Source of the DNA: Lachnospiraceae bacterium
Lineage (GTDB): Bacteria; Bacillota; Clostridia; Lachnospirales; Lachnospiraceae
Length of the DNA stretch: 64,000 nt
Direction: 5' to 3'
NCBI GenBank assembly: GCA_024687125.1
Contig: JAILFA010000033.1
Span: 62,001 to 126,000 of the forward strand
Positions 44,231-53,121 of this stretch are shown here, one piece after another. Every line of letters begins with the position of its first letter. The stretch's first letter is position 1. The translations under genes and the position numbers were made by a program. The notes under the pieces are model-generated. The model saw nothing but the letters and a program-made list of their open reading frames with translations. It had not been told where the DNA came from and searched no databases.

Positions 44231-46503
44231 GTGAACGCCTGACCCTTACCGCATATATCAGACATTTCATTTATCGCAACGCCGACAACGGATACGGCGT
44301 TGCGACTCTTGTACCTGCAGACGCCGTATCTGACGGCGCGTTTCCCGATGATGAAGAGATTGAGATCACAGCCGTTGGCACTCTGCGCGGGTGTGACGTC
44401 GGTGACCTGATCGAAGTGACGGGAACGACAACCGTTCACCCGGCGTACGGAGAGCAGATCAGGATCGAAAGTTTCCGCGTGATACCGCCGACGGATGCCG
44501 TTTCTGCCGAACGATACCTTGCGTCCGGTGCGATCAAGGGAATCGGTGAAAAGCTTGCACACCGCATCGTCAGAAAATTCGGGGATGACACCTTTCGCGT
44601 AATGGAAGAGGAACCCGAGCGGCTTGCGGAGCTCAAGGGGATCAGCGAACGCATGGCCATGGAGATCGGGGGCCAGATCCGGGAAAAGAAGCGCGAACGG
44701 GAGACAGAGATCTTTCTTCAGGAGATCGGTATCACAGGGCAGACCGCAGTCCGTGTGATCCGGACCTATGGGGCCGACACCTGCAGGATCATCCGCGAGA
44801 ACCCATACCGCCTGGCTGCGGAGATCGAAGGCATCGGCTTCCATACAGCCGACGAGATCGCGGTCAGGATGGGCATCGAAGCCAGCGCGGAGTTCCGCGT
44901 GGAGAGCGGTATCTGCTATGCGCTGGTGGAGGCCGCGGTCAGCGGACACAGCTTTCTGCCGCATGGGGAACTGCTGGAGAAGACGCGGGAACTGCTGGGA
45001 CTGACGGATACACCGGAGATCAGGGAACTCCTGGAGAGCCGTCTGGCGGCTCTGGCCATTGAGCATTCCGTCGTTATCCGCAGCGACGAGGTCTATCTGG
45101 AAAAATACCACTACGAGGAGCAGGCGATCGCCGGCATGCTCGCGGATCTGCACCGTCCGGAGAGTGTGGAGCAGGTGTCACCCGAAGAACTTGAAGCCGT
45201 GCAGCAGAGCCTCGATATTGAACTGGACGATATGCAGAAGGAGGCAGTGTCACGGTCTCTCAGCAGCGGTGTTCTCATTCTGACCGGCGGTCCGGGTACC
45301 GGCAAAACGACTACGATGGGAGCGATCCTGCAGATCTTTGAAAACAGAGGCATGACCTTTGTCCTGGCAGCCCCCACCGGGCGCGCCGCCAAGCGGATGA
45401 CGGAGACTACAGGCTATGAAGCGCGGACCATCCATCGCCTGCTGGAAGTCAGCGCAGCTCCGCAGCAGGATGGACAGGAGACACTGACCGGCAGCCGTGC
45501 GCGGTTTTCGAGAAACCGGGACAATCCGCTGGAAGCGGATGCCGTGATCATCGATGAGATGAGCATGGTGGACATGCATCTCTTTTATTCGCTTCTGCGC
45601 GCCTGTGTGCCCGGCATGCATCTCATTCTGATCGGAGATGATGCCCAGCTTCCTTCCGTCGGTACCGGACAGGTCCTGCACGACCTCATCGTCAGCGGCA
45701 GCTATCCGGTGGTGCAGCTGACACGGATCTTCCGTCAGGCAACGCAGAGCGACATCGTCATGAACGCCCATCGGGTTCTTGCGGGTGAGCCGCTTGCGCT
45801 GGACAATAAAAGCCGCGATTTCTTCTTTCTGGCGCGGGAGGATCCCGCCGATATCAGGGGCCTGCTCGTGCTTCTGATCCGGGATAAGCTGCCGCCGTAT
45901 GTTCACGCGGAGCCGCAGGATATCCAGGTTCTGGTGCCGATGCGCAGGGGCCCGCTCGGGGCGATCTCACTCAATAAAGCTCTGCAGAGTGCGCTGAACC
46001 CGCCGTCGCCGAAGAAGAAGGAGTGGCAGCAGGGAGAGCGGATCTGGCGGGTCGGCGACAAGGTCATGCAGACGAAAAACGACTATAATGCGGTCTGGGA
46101 GGTCCACGGCAGGAACGGGATCGTGATCGATCACGGGGAAGGGATCTTCAACGGCGATCTTGGAAAGATCGTGGATATCGACCGCGTTTCACAGGAGGTT
46201 ACGATCCTGTTTGATGAAAACCGCAGAGTCTGCGTTCCCTTCTCCTCGATGGAGGATGTGGATCACGCCTTTGCGATGACCATACACAAGGCGCAGGGCA
46301 GTGAGTATCCGGCAGTCATTCTGCCGCTGCTGGGAGGCCCCAGGATGCTCCTGAACCGGAATCTGCTGTATACGGCGATAACCCGTGCGAAATCGGCCGT
46401 GGTGCTGACGGGCAGCCGCGAGGTGATCCGGGAGATGGCGGAGAATACGGAAGAGATGAAACGGCATACAGGACTTGCCGACAGGATCCGGGAAATACGA
46501 TGA
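44227..46503 (+). CDS. recD2: RecD2-type 5'-3' DNA helicase
   Basis: The 758-residue protein has an N-terminal OB-like domain (~1-75), helix-hairpin-helix motifs (AIKGIGEKLAHRIVRKFGDD and GIGFHTADEIAVRMG) and a superfamily 1B helicase core. Walker A is LTGGPGTGKTTTMGAI, Walker B VIIDEMSMVDMHLF, and the C-terminal motifs are AMTIHKAQGSEYPAVILPLL and LLYTAITRAKSAVVL. RecD2 works in replication-fork and recombination repair without RecBC. It starts with GTG overlapping the rod-binding gene and ends overlapping comFC. Confidence 0.95.
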   Translation: MSERLTLTAYIRHFIYRNADNGYGVATLVPADAVSDGAFPDDEEIEITAVGTLRGCDVGDLIEVTGTTTVHPAYGEQIRIESFRVIPPTDAVSAERYLASGAIKGIGEKLAHRIVRKFGDDTFRVMEEEPERLAELKGISERMAMEIGGQIREKKRERETEIFLQEIGITGQTAVRVIRTYGADTCRIIRENPYRLAAEIEGIGFHTADEIAVRMGIEASAEFRVESGICYALVEAAVSGHSFLPHGELLEKTRELLGLTDTPEIRELLESRLAALAIEHSVVIRSDEVYLEKYHYEEQAIAGMLADLHRPESVEQVSPEELEAVQQSLDIELDDMQKEAVSRSLSSGVLILTGGPGTGKTTTMGAILQIFENRGMTFVLAAPTGRAAKRMTETTGYEARTIHRLLEVSAAPQQDGQETLTGSRARFSRNRDNPLEADAVIIDEMSMVDMHLFYSLLRACVPGMHLILIGDDAQLPSVGTGQVLHDLIVSGSYPVVQLTRIFRQATQSDIVMNAHRVLAGEPLALDNKSRDFFFLAREDPADIRGLLVLLIRDKLPPYVHAEPQDIQVLVPMRRGPLGAISLNKALQSALNPPSPKKKEWQQGERIWRVGDKVMQTKNDYNAVWEVHGRNGIVIDHGEGIFNGDLGKIVDIDRVSQEVTILFDENRRVCVPFSSMEDVDHAFAMTIHKAQGSEYPAVILPLLGGPRMLLNRNLLYTAITRAKSAVVLTGSREVIREMAENTEEMKRHTGLADRIREIR

Positions 46504-47222
46504 ACAGAAAAAAATGGGACAACCTGCTGCGGCTTCTTTTTCCGATGAGATGTCCGGTCTGTGACCGGGTCCTCCCCTATGGGGAAAAGATCTGTGCGGA
46601 CTGTCACCGGGAGATCCGATACGAGGCGGAACCCCGCTGTCTGAAGTGCGGCAGATCCATGTCCCGGGAAAAGGATCCTGATGCGGCGTTCTGTGCGGAC
46701 TGCGCTGCGCATCCCCATGAATATGATCATGGATACTGCCTGGCAGAGTATCACAGCATCGCCCGTCCGATCTACCGGATCAAATATGCCGGACGGCGGG
46801 AGAGTGCCGCCTGGTTCGGGGAAGAGATCGTGCGATGCCTGGGGGAGGAACTTTACAGGATGGCGCCGCAGGTCATTGTGCCGGTCCCGCTCCATAAAAA
46901 GCGATACCTGACCAGAGGCTACAATCAGGCCGAGGATATCGCACGCTCGATCGCGCGCCGGACCGGGATCCCCGTCAGGACGGATCTCGTGGAGAGAAGG
47001 GTGAACACACCGCCCATGAAACGGACGGACAGGCAAGAAAACCGCAGGAAGAATATGAAAAACGCTTTTCAATTGCGGTCAGATGATGTAAAATATGAGC
47101 GGATTTTGATCGTTGACGATATTTACACATCAGGATCAACCATAGATGCGATCGCACGGGAATTTCGCCGGGCAGGTGTGCCGGGTATCTTTTTCGTGAC
47201 GGTCGCTGCGGCGCACTTATAA
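46500..47222 (+). CDS. comFC: ComFC-family phosphoribosyltransferase-like protein
   Basis: The 240-residue protein has an N-terminal zinc-finger region (CPVCDRVLPYGEKICADCHR, then CLKCG and CADCA) and a phosphoribosyltransferase domain with VPVPLHKKRYLTRGYNQAED and the PRPP motif ILIVDDIYTSGSTI. In naturally competent bacteria ComFC helps single-stranded DNA uptake or processing. It overlaps recD2 by 4 bp and is followed by a yvyF-like gene, the same order as in Bacillus (comFC-yvyF). Confidence 0.93.
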   Translation: MNRKKWDNLLRLLFPMRCPVCDRVLPYGEKICADCHREIRYEAEPRCLKCGRSMSREKDPDAAFCADCAAHPHEYDHGYCLAEYHSIARPIYRIKYAGRRESAAWFGEEIVRCLGEELYRMAPQVIVPVPLHKKRYLTRGYNQAEDIARSIARRTGIPVRTDLVERRVNTPPMKRTDRQENRRKNMKNAFQLRSDDVKYERILIVDDIYTSGSTIDAIAREFRRAGVPGIFFVTVAAAHL

Positions 47223-47241
47223 AGGAATCGGAGGTACGGTC

Positions 47242-47652
47242 ATGCAGCTCAAGAATTGTTCGAAATGCGGAAAGATGTTCCAGTGGGTAGCCGGAGATGT
47301 CGTCTGTGAAGCCTGCAAAAAGAAGGAAGAAGACGAGTTTCAGAAGGTAAAGAAATATATCGAGGATAACCCGGCGGTGACTATGAATCAGATCGCCAAG
47401 GACTGCGAGGTCAAGCTCACCAAGATCCAGCAGTGGGTCCGTGAGGAGCGTCTTGTTTTTGCCAAAGGCGCCGCGATCGATCTGACCTGTGAGAGCTGCG
47501 GTGAGCCGATCACCACCGGCCGTTACTGCGCGAAATGCAAAGCCAAACTGGCTACCGGCCTCGGCAATGCGATCGCAAAGCCGGTCGCTCCCCCGGAGGA
47601 GAGAAAGAGACTCAACACCGGGCATGCGGCTATGCAGTTCCTGAAGAAATAA
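47242..47652 (+). CDS. yvyF: YvyF-like flagellar-operon protein with zinc fingers
   Basis: The 136-residue protein matches the TIGR03826/YvyF pattern. It has an N-terminal CxxC pair (NCSKCGKMFQWVAGDVVCEACKK), a helix-turn-helix-like middle (MNQIAKDCEVKLTKIQQWVR) and a second zinc pair (CESCGEPITTGRYCAKCK). In Bacillus it sits between comFC and flgM and is linked to flagellar gene control; flgM does not follow here. The gene begins 19 bp after comFC with GGAGG upstream. Confidence 0.85.
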   Translation: MQLKNCSKCGKMFQWVAGDVVCEACKKKEEDEFQKVKKYIEDNPAVTMNQIAKDCEVKLTKIQQWVREERLVFAKGAAIDLTCESCGEPITTGRYCAKCKAKLATGLGNAIAKPVAPPEERKRLNTGHAAMQFLKK

Positions 47653-47662
47653 GAGGGTTTCC

Positions 47663-48097
47663 GTGCTCGCAGAAAAAAAAGTCATCCTCATGACGCGAAT
47701 GGCGATGTTCAAGCGGCGGGAGGGAAGACGCGACGATGCAGCGGGGCGCTATTTCCAGACGGATTATATCGCCCACCATATCATCGGATCTGTCGTCTGT
47801 GCGACCGCCGTTTTTCTCGTACTCTGCGCGCTTTATATCCTCAGCCACTTTGACCTGCTGATGCAGGACATTTACAGTGCGGATCTGACAGAGTTTCTCA
47901 CGAAGACCATCCGGATCTATGTGATATTTACCGTGCTGTACTGCCTGTTTTCCGCAGTTATTTACACCGTTCGTTACTACCGTATGCAGCGCAGAGTCCG
48001 GGCATACGCAGCCGGTCTCAGACGTCTCGCGGAGATGACAGACAAGGAAACAGCCGCTTCCGCTGCTGCAGCGGAGGATGAAGGAACCGGGATATGA
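47663..48097 (+). CDS. Small membrane protein of unknown function
   Basis: I do not recognise a family. The 144-residue protein has two hydrophobic helices (~40-62 and ~85-107), a basic N-terminus and an Ala/Glu-rich acidic C-terminal tail. The start is GTG at 47663 with GAGGG upstream. It overlaps the next gene by 4 bp, and both sit directly upstream of cdaA, so they may belong to the cyclic-di-AMP membrane unit; this is inference from position only. Confidence 0.65.
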   Translation: MLAEKKVILMTRMAMFKRREGRRDDAAGRYFQTDYIAHHIIGSVVCATAVFLVLCALYILSHFDLLMQDIYSADLTEFLTKTIRIYVIFTVLYCLFSAVIYTVRYYRMQRRVRAYAAGLRRLAEMTDKETAASAAAAEDEGTGI

Positions 48098-49410
48098 CAT
48101 CGCTTGTTGAGATCAAACAGATGATACGGAGCTTCTACATCCGTTTTGAGATGTGGATCACCCCGCTGTGGAAATTCCTCCTCAGCCTTATCATGCTGCT
48201 CGCGATCAACAGCCATGTCGGATATCTGGCCGCGCTCAAACCCCTTCCGATCGTGCTGATGATGGCACTTCTGTGCTCGTTTATGCCGGTCGGTTTCATG
48301 GCGCTTGTAGGCAGTTTCTACATTTTTGGACACCTCTATGCGGTTTCTATCGAGACGCTGGGGGTTACGCTTGTGCTGTTTCTGCTGATGTTCCTGCTGT
48401 ATTTCCGCTTCAGCCCGGGCGACACTGTGGTACTGATCCTGATGCCGCTCCTGTTTTTGCTGAAGATTCCTTATCTTCTGCCGCTTGCTTTGGGGCTTGT
48501 GGCCAGCCCTCTTTCGATCGCGGCCGTATCCTGCGGTGTTGTGATCTATTATCTTCTGGCCTATGTGCAGACCAACGCGACGATCATGGGAGCAAGCTCG
48601 GTGGCGTCGAGCGAGGAGGATACGGAGATCATCGTACAGCTCAGAACATTCCTCACCGGCTTTCTGACGAATAAAGAAATGTGGGTGATGGTCGCCGCTT
48701 TTGCCATGGTGATCGTGGTGGTCTATCTGCTCCGCCGGCTTTCGATCGATCATTCCTGGAAGATTGCGATCCTGAGCGGTGCGGTACTGAATCTGATCGC
48801 ACTTCTCATCGGCGACTTCATGTATGATATTCAGATTTCCTTCCTCGGCGTGGTCATCGGGATCTTCTTCTCGGCGATCCTGTGTTTCGGACTGGAATTC
48901 TTTTTCTTCCAGCTGGATTACACCCGGACAGAGCGGGTGCAGTTTGAGGACGACGATTACTATTACTATGTTAAGGCGGTTCCCAAGGTCACGCTTGCTG
49001 AGGCGGAGCGACATGTGAAAAAGATCAACCGTGCGCATCATGCCCCCAAACCCGCGCCGGATCGTTCCTCCGGTACGCAGAAGAACAAACCCGAAGAGAA
49101 TGATTACGATTTTGATGAGGGAGAGACGCTGAAAGAACGCGTACCTGCCAGAACGGCGGCATCGAGAGCATCTGCATCTTCACGGGCAGCTGCTCCTGCA
49201 AGGAGCGGAATCCGCACAGCTGCGTCGCAGGGAGCACCGGTAAGAGCAGGTGTGTCTTCCCGTCCTGCCTCTCCGCCCAGAAGCCCGGCGTCTCCGCGCC
49301 CCGCGGCGGCGACCAGAAACCTGAATTCCTCCAGATCGCAGCTGCCGGCTGACGACATGAGAGACCGCGTGCTGCGGGTCGGGGAAGACCGCACCGGACG
49401 CACAACGTGA
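48094..49410 (+). CDS. Polytopic membrane protein of unknown function upstream of cdaA
   Basis: The 438-residue protein has about eight hydrophobic helices in residues ~25-275. The cytoplasmic C-terminal part opens with QFEDDDYYYYVKAVPKVTLA and a short helix (EAERHVKKINR). The last ~100 residues are low-complexity Ser/Arg/Pro/Ala-rich and probably disordered. I do not recognise a named family. It overlaps the preceding gene by 4 bp and ends 6 bp before cdaA, so it may act with the cyclase. Its length and the acidic-Tyr motif are distinctive. Confidence 0.7.
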   Translation: MTSLVEIKQMIRSFYIRFEMWITPLWKFLLSLIMLLAINSHVGYLAALKPLPIVLMMALLCSFMPVGFMALVGSFYIFGHLYAVSIETLGVTLVLFLLMFLLYFRFSPGDTVVLILMPLLFLLKIPYLLPLALGLVASPLSIAAVSCGVVIYYLLAYVQTNATIMGASSVASSEEDTEIIVQLRTFLTGFLTNKEMWVMVAAFAMVIVVVYLLRRLSIDHSWKIAILSGAVLNLIALLIGDFMYDIQISFLGVVIGIFFSAILCFGLEFFFFQLDYTRTERVQFEDDDYYYYVKAVPKVTLAEAERHVKKINRAHHAPKPAPDRSSGTQKNKPEENDYDFDEGETLKERVPARTAASRASASSRAAAPARSGIRTAASQGAPVRAGVSSRPASPPRSPASPRPAAATRNLNSSRSQLPADDMRDRVLRVGEDRTGRTT

Positions 49411-49416
49411 TAAGCC

Positions 49417-50307
49417 ATGCTGGATTTTCAGAACCCGTTAGATTTTAACTGGTCAAGTTTTCATATGCCGACCCCGCGGTGGACAGATCTCGTTGAGATC
49501 CTGATCATTGCGTTTCTGATCTATCAGCTCCTGAAGTGGGCCAGGGGAACAAGGCTCTGGTCGATGCTCAAGGGCATCGTTGTCATCGTCATTTTTGTCG
49601 CTGTAGCTGTTATCTTTGATATGACCACGATCCTGTGGATGGTCCGCAACGTTCTGTACGTCGCGGTGATCGGTGTCGTTGTCGTCATGCAGCCCGAACT
49701 CAGAAAAGCACTGGAGGGACTGGGAAAGAGAAAGATCTTTTCCTGGGTACTTCCGTTCGGCTCACAGGGCGGCGATGAGCGCTTCTCCGATAAGACGATC
49801 GATGAGATCGCCCGCGCGTGCGTGGAAATGGCGGCAGTACGTACCGGTGCGCTGATCGTCATCGAGCAGGAGATCTCGCTCTCCGATATTGAACGTACCG
49901 GGATTGAGATCGACGGCATCGTGACGAGTGAGCTTCTGATCAATATCTTTGAGCACAATACGCCGCTCCATGACGGAGCCGTTGTGATCCACGGCGACCG
50001 CGTGACGGCCGCGACCTGCTATCTGCCTCTGTCCGAGAGGACAGACATCGCCAAGGATCTCGGCACCAGACACCGTGCCGGCTGCGGTATCTCCGAGGCA
50101 ACGGATTCCCTGACGCTGATCGTTTCCGAGGAGACCGGTGCGATCAGTGCGGCATACGGCGGGAATATCGAGCGCGGTCTGAATGCGGAGCGGATCAAGG
50201 AGCGTCTGCGCGCGATCCAGAACAAGCAGGAACCGGCGCAGAAGCAGAAGACCATAAAGTTCTTTTCACGCGAGAAGAGCAGCAAAAACAAGCGGGGAGA
50301 AGAATGA
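49417..50307 (+). CDS. cdaA: Membrane diadenylate cyclase CdaA
   Basis: CdaA makes cyclic di-AMP from two ATP at the membrane. The 296-residue protein has three hydrophobic helices (~25-100) and the DAC domain. The catalytic motifs are DGAVVIHGDRVTAATCYLPL and GTRHRAGCGISEATDSLTLI (DGA and RHR). The tail is lysine-rich. No good Shine-Dalgarno site precedes the ATG, suggesting coupling to the upstream gene. It overlaps its regulator cdaR by 4 bp. The usual third gene glmM is not next. Confidence 0.96.
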   Translation: MLDFQNPLDFNWSSFHMPTPRWTDLVEILIIAFLIYQLLKWARGTRLWSMLKGIVVIVIFVAVAVIFDMTTILWMVRNVLYVAVIGVVVVMQPELRKALEGLGKRKIFSWVLPFGSQGGDERFSDKTIDEIARACVEMAAVRTGALIVIEQEISLSDIERTGIEIDGIVTSELLINIFEHNTPLHDGAVVIHGDRVTAATCYLPLSERTDIAKDLGTRHRAGCGISEATDSLTLIVSEETGAISAAYGGNIERGLNAERIKERLRAIQNKQEPAQKQKTIKFFSREKSSKNKRGEE

Positions 50308-51617
50308 AGTACATCAAGGGGATCATAACCAGATATCCGGGGTTGAAGCTCCTGTCGCTGCTGCTGGCGGCAGTGCTGTGGTTCCTTGTCACCAATATGG
50401 ATAACCCGACCATCAAGGTGCGCTTTACCAATATCCCGGTAAGCATCAGGAACACCGGACTGATCGCGAATCAGGGCAAGGTCTACGAGGTGCTTGACGG
50501 GACAGATACGATCTCTTCGGTTGAGATCATTGCCCCCAGATCGGTGGCGGACACCTTTACCCGTGACAATATCATCGCGACGGCGGATATGAATAACCTG
50601 AGCAGTCTGAACACGCTCTCGATCAATCTGACGACGAATAAATATGCCAACCAGATCGAATCGATCCGCGGTTCGATCGACACCGTGCGCCTGTCCATCG
50701 AGGACAGCAAGACCAGAACCCTTGCACTCGCGGCCAAGACCACCGGCTCACTGCAGGAAGGCTATATTGTCGGGACGATTTCGACAGAGCAGAATGTCAT
50801 CCGTATCACCGGTCCGGCATCTCTGGTCGACCGCGCGGTCACTGCGGTGGTCAGTGTTGATGTGACGGGCTTTACGAGCAGCATCGACACGGATGCGGAG
50901 ATCATCCTGCTTGATGAAGAAGGCAACGAGATCACGGATGAGTCTGTGCGCAAGAACATCGACGACGTGCGAGTGAACATCTCGATCCTGCAGACCAAGC
51001 GCATCCCGATCAAGGTCAGTCTGTCGGGAGCTCCCGCTGATGGATATCTTCTTACCGGCAGTGTGGATATCTCACCGGATTCGGTGCTGGTCGCCGGCAG
51101 GGGAACCCAGCTGCAGAATCTGGAGGAGCTCACGCTCAGCGGAGAAGAGTTTGATGTGACCGGCTTTAAGAGAAATCTCGAGACCAGCGTTAATCTTCGG
51201 ACAGCTCTGCCGACAGGCGTGATCCTCGGAGACAGCGACTTCAGCGGACAGGTGGCTGTGACGGCGGAGATCGTTCAGGCGGAGGTAAAGCAGCTCGAGA
51301 TGTCCGCTAATCAGATCCGTATCATCGATGTCCCTGAAGGCAAGCGTGCTGTCATCCAGACGGAGGATCTTGACGGAGACGGTGCCGGTGACGGAGTGGT
51401 CAAAGTGTCTGTCTACGGGCTTCCGGCGGCGCTTTCCTCGCTTCAGTCCACGGATATCTCCGGTACGGTGGACATTTCCGAACTGAGTGAGCGTATTGGG
51501 GTTGAAAAACCTGTGAACGGGACGTATACTATACCGGTGACTCTGACGTTGCCCGGTGGGATCTACCAGAGTGAAGAACTCAGGGTATTTGTCTACATCG
51601 GCGACGAAGAGACATAG
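50304..51617 (+). CDS. cdaR: CdaR, YbbR-domain regulator of CdaA
   Basis: The 437-residue protein has one N-terminal membrane helix (LKLLSLLLAAVLWFLVT) and an extracellular part made of about four YbbR repeats (~90 residues each). Recurrent patterns are VDVTGFTSSIDTDAEIILLD and ISPDSVLVAGRGTQLQNLEE. In Bacillus CdaR binds CdaA at the membrane and modulates cyclic-di-AMP output. It follows cdaA with a 4-bp overlap and precedes the Crh-like gene by 23 bp. Confidence 0.93.
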   Translation: MKYIKGIITRYPGLKLLSLLLAAVLWFLVTNMDNPTIKVRFTNIPVSIRNTGLIANQGKVYEVLDGTDTISSVEIIAPRSVADTFTRDNIIATADMNNLSSLNTLSINLTTNKYANQIESIRGSIDTVRLSIEDSKTRTLALAAKTTGSLQEGYIVGTISTEQNVIRITGPASLVDRAVTAVVSVDVTGFTSSIDTDAEIILLDEEGNEITDESVRKNIDDVRVNISILQTKRIPIKVSLSGAPADGYLLTGSVDISPDSVLVAGRGTQLQNLEELTLSGEEFDVTGFKRNLETSVNLRTALPTGVILGDSDFSGQVAVTAEIVQAEVKQLEMSANQIRIIDVPEGKRAVIQTEDLDGDGAGDGVVKVSVYGLPAALSSLQSTDISGTVDISELSERIGVEKPVNGTYTIPVTLTLPGGIYQSEELRVFVYIGDEET

Positions 51618-51640
51618 CATTATCGGAGCGAGGGATCGAA

Positions 51641-51904
51641 GTGGTAGAACAGAAAGTGACCATAAAAAACGTAACAGGCCTGGATCTGCTGCCTGCCGGA
51701 AATCTGTGCAATACCGCTATGCGGTTTCGTTCAAGCGTGACCTTTTCCTATGCGGGCGGGAGTGCCAATGCCAAGAGCATACTCAGTGTGCTTGGTTCGA
51801 CGATCTCCTGCGGCGATGAGATCACGCTGCACTGCGAGGGTCCTGATGAAGAGGAGGCACTCGCCGCAATGGTAGAAGCGGTAGATGAAGGCTTGGGAGA
51901 ATGA
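51641..51904 (+). CDS. HPr-like protein with Asp15 and Ser46 (Crh-like)
   Basis: The 87-residue protein has the HPr fold length and register. The phosphotransfer site of HPr, GLHARPA, reads GLDLLPA: His15 is Asp15 and Arg17 is Leu17. It therefore cannot carry PTS phosphate from enzyme I. Ser46, the target of HPr kinase, is kept in NAKSILSVLGS. This is the pattern of Crh, which in Bacillus has Gln15 and works only as a CcpA co-repressor after Ser46 phosphorylation. HprK is encoded at the end of the window. The start is GTG at 51641 (Val/Met1), which gives exact HPr numbering. Position behind cdaR is unusual. Confidence 0.85.
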   Translation: MVEQKVTIKNVTGLDLLPAGNLCNTAMRFRSSVTFSYAGGSANAKSILSVLGSTISCGDEITLHCEGPDEEEALAAMVEAVDEGLGE

Positions 51905-51915
51905 TGGTGAGGATA

Positions 51916-53121
51916 ATGAAGAAAAAGTATCTGCAGTTACTGACAGTAGGCGTACTCACAGCGGCCATGCTGGCCGGATGCGGAGACAGCAGTGAGGATG
52001 CCGACAAGGAAAAGGGAGGAGTTGTTTTTGAACAGGTTGCCGAACCTGTAGGAGCACCGGAGGAGGAAGAACCTGCCGAGGAAATGACGGAAGAGGAACC
52101 GGTTCTGGAAGATGTACCCCCCGCAGAAGGTATGGTGCGTGACTTCTTTACCAACGAATGGGTTAATGAGGATCAGAATGTAAAGCGACCCCTCGCGGTC
52201 ATGTTCCCGATCGACAAGGAAGCGCAGCCCCAGTATGGCCTGGATCATGTCAGCGTCTTTTATGAGATCGAGGAAGAGGGCAAGATGAGCCGTCAGATGG
52301 GCATCGTTGAGAACTGGGAAGGTCTCGAGCGCATCGGCAACATCCGTTCGATCCGTGATTACTTCATCTATGCGGCACTGGAATACGATCCGGTCATCAT
52401 CCACTTCGGCGGACCGGAGCTCTACCTTTATCAGACTCCCGGCGCTGTGCTCAATCGCAACAACCGGGCGGATGTAGAAAACCTGAACGGCGTCGGCGGG
52501 AAGATGGGACCTGAGGCCGGAGCGTTTTTCCGTGTTCCTGCGGGATCAACCAGTGCTCATACGGCCTATACGGACGGCGAGCATGTGGCCAAGGCCATGG
52601 AAAAAGAGGGTTATCAGGCAAACCACAGGACGCAGTATATCGGCGAGCCGCATTTCCAGTTCGCGGCATTCAATGAGCCCAATACACTTGAGCAGTACGC
52701 GGATGCCAAAGAGGTCAAGGAGATCAATATGGCGGGCACCTATCCGGTGACCAAGTCCGCGCTTTCCTATAATGAAAGCGATGGCCTGTATTATAAGACC
52801 CTCTACGGCAATAAGCAGGTGGACGGGGCGAGCGGCGAACAGCTTGCCTTTGCCAATGTCATCATCCAGAGCACCTACAGTGAAGTTCGCGATGCCAAGG
52901 GATATCTTGCTTTCCAGATGCATGATACGACCAGAGACGGCTATTTCTTCACTAAAGGCCGCATGATCCATGTGAACTGGAAGAAGACAGCGGACTATGA
53001 GCCTACGAGGTACTATGATGACAACGGTGAGGAAGTAAAATTCAACACCGGTAAGACAATGATCTTTGTTGCCCGTGAGGGTGTTTATTTCGAGGCAGAC
53101 GGAGAAAAGATCGAACTGTGA
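51916..53121 (+). CDS. DUF3048 (YerB-like) lipoprotein
   Basis: The ~401-residue protein starts MKKKYLQLLTVGVLTAAMLA followed by GC (lipobox MLAGC), then a Glu/Pro-rich linker (~25-75). The DUF3048 domain has RPLAVMFPIDKEAQPQYGLD and IGNIRSIRDYFIYAALEYDP, and the C-terminal domain has QMHDTTRDGYFFTKGRMIHV and ARYYDDNGEEV-like residues near the end. YerB-type lipoproteins sit outside the cytoplasmic membrane; their role is unknown. In-frame ATGs at 51901 and 51904 are alternatives; 51916 gives a normal signal peptide. The stop overlaps the rmlD start. Confidence 0.88.
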   Translation: MKKKYLQLLTVGVLTAAMLAGCGDSSEDADKEKGGVVFEQVAEPVGAPEEEEPAEEMTEEEPVLEDVPPAEGMVRDFFTNEWVNEDQNVKRPLAVMFPIDKEAQPQYGLDHVSVFYEIEEEGKMSRQMGIVENWEGLERIGNIRSIRDYFIYAALEYDPVIIHFGGPELYLYQTPGAVLNRNNRADVENLNGVGGKMGPEAGAFFRVPAGSTSAHTAYTDGEHVAKAMEKEGYQANHRTQYIGEPHFQFAAFNEPNTLEQYADAKEVKEINMAGTYPVTKSALSYNESDGLYYKTLYGNKQVDGASGEQLAFANVIIQSTYSEVRDAKGYLAFQMHDTTRDGYFFTKGRMIHVNWKKTADYEPTRYYDDNGEEVKFNTGKTMIFVAREGVYFEADGEKIEL

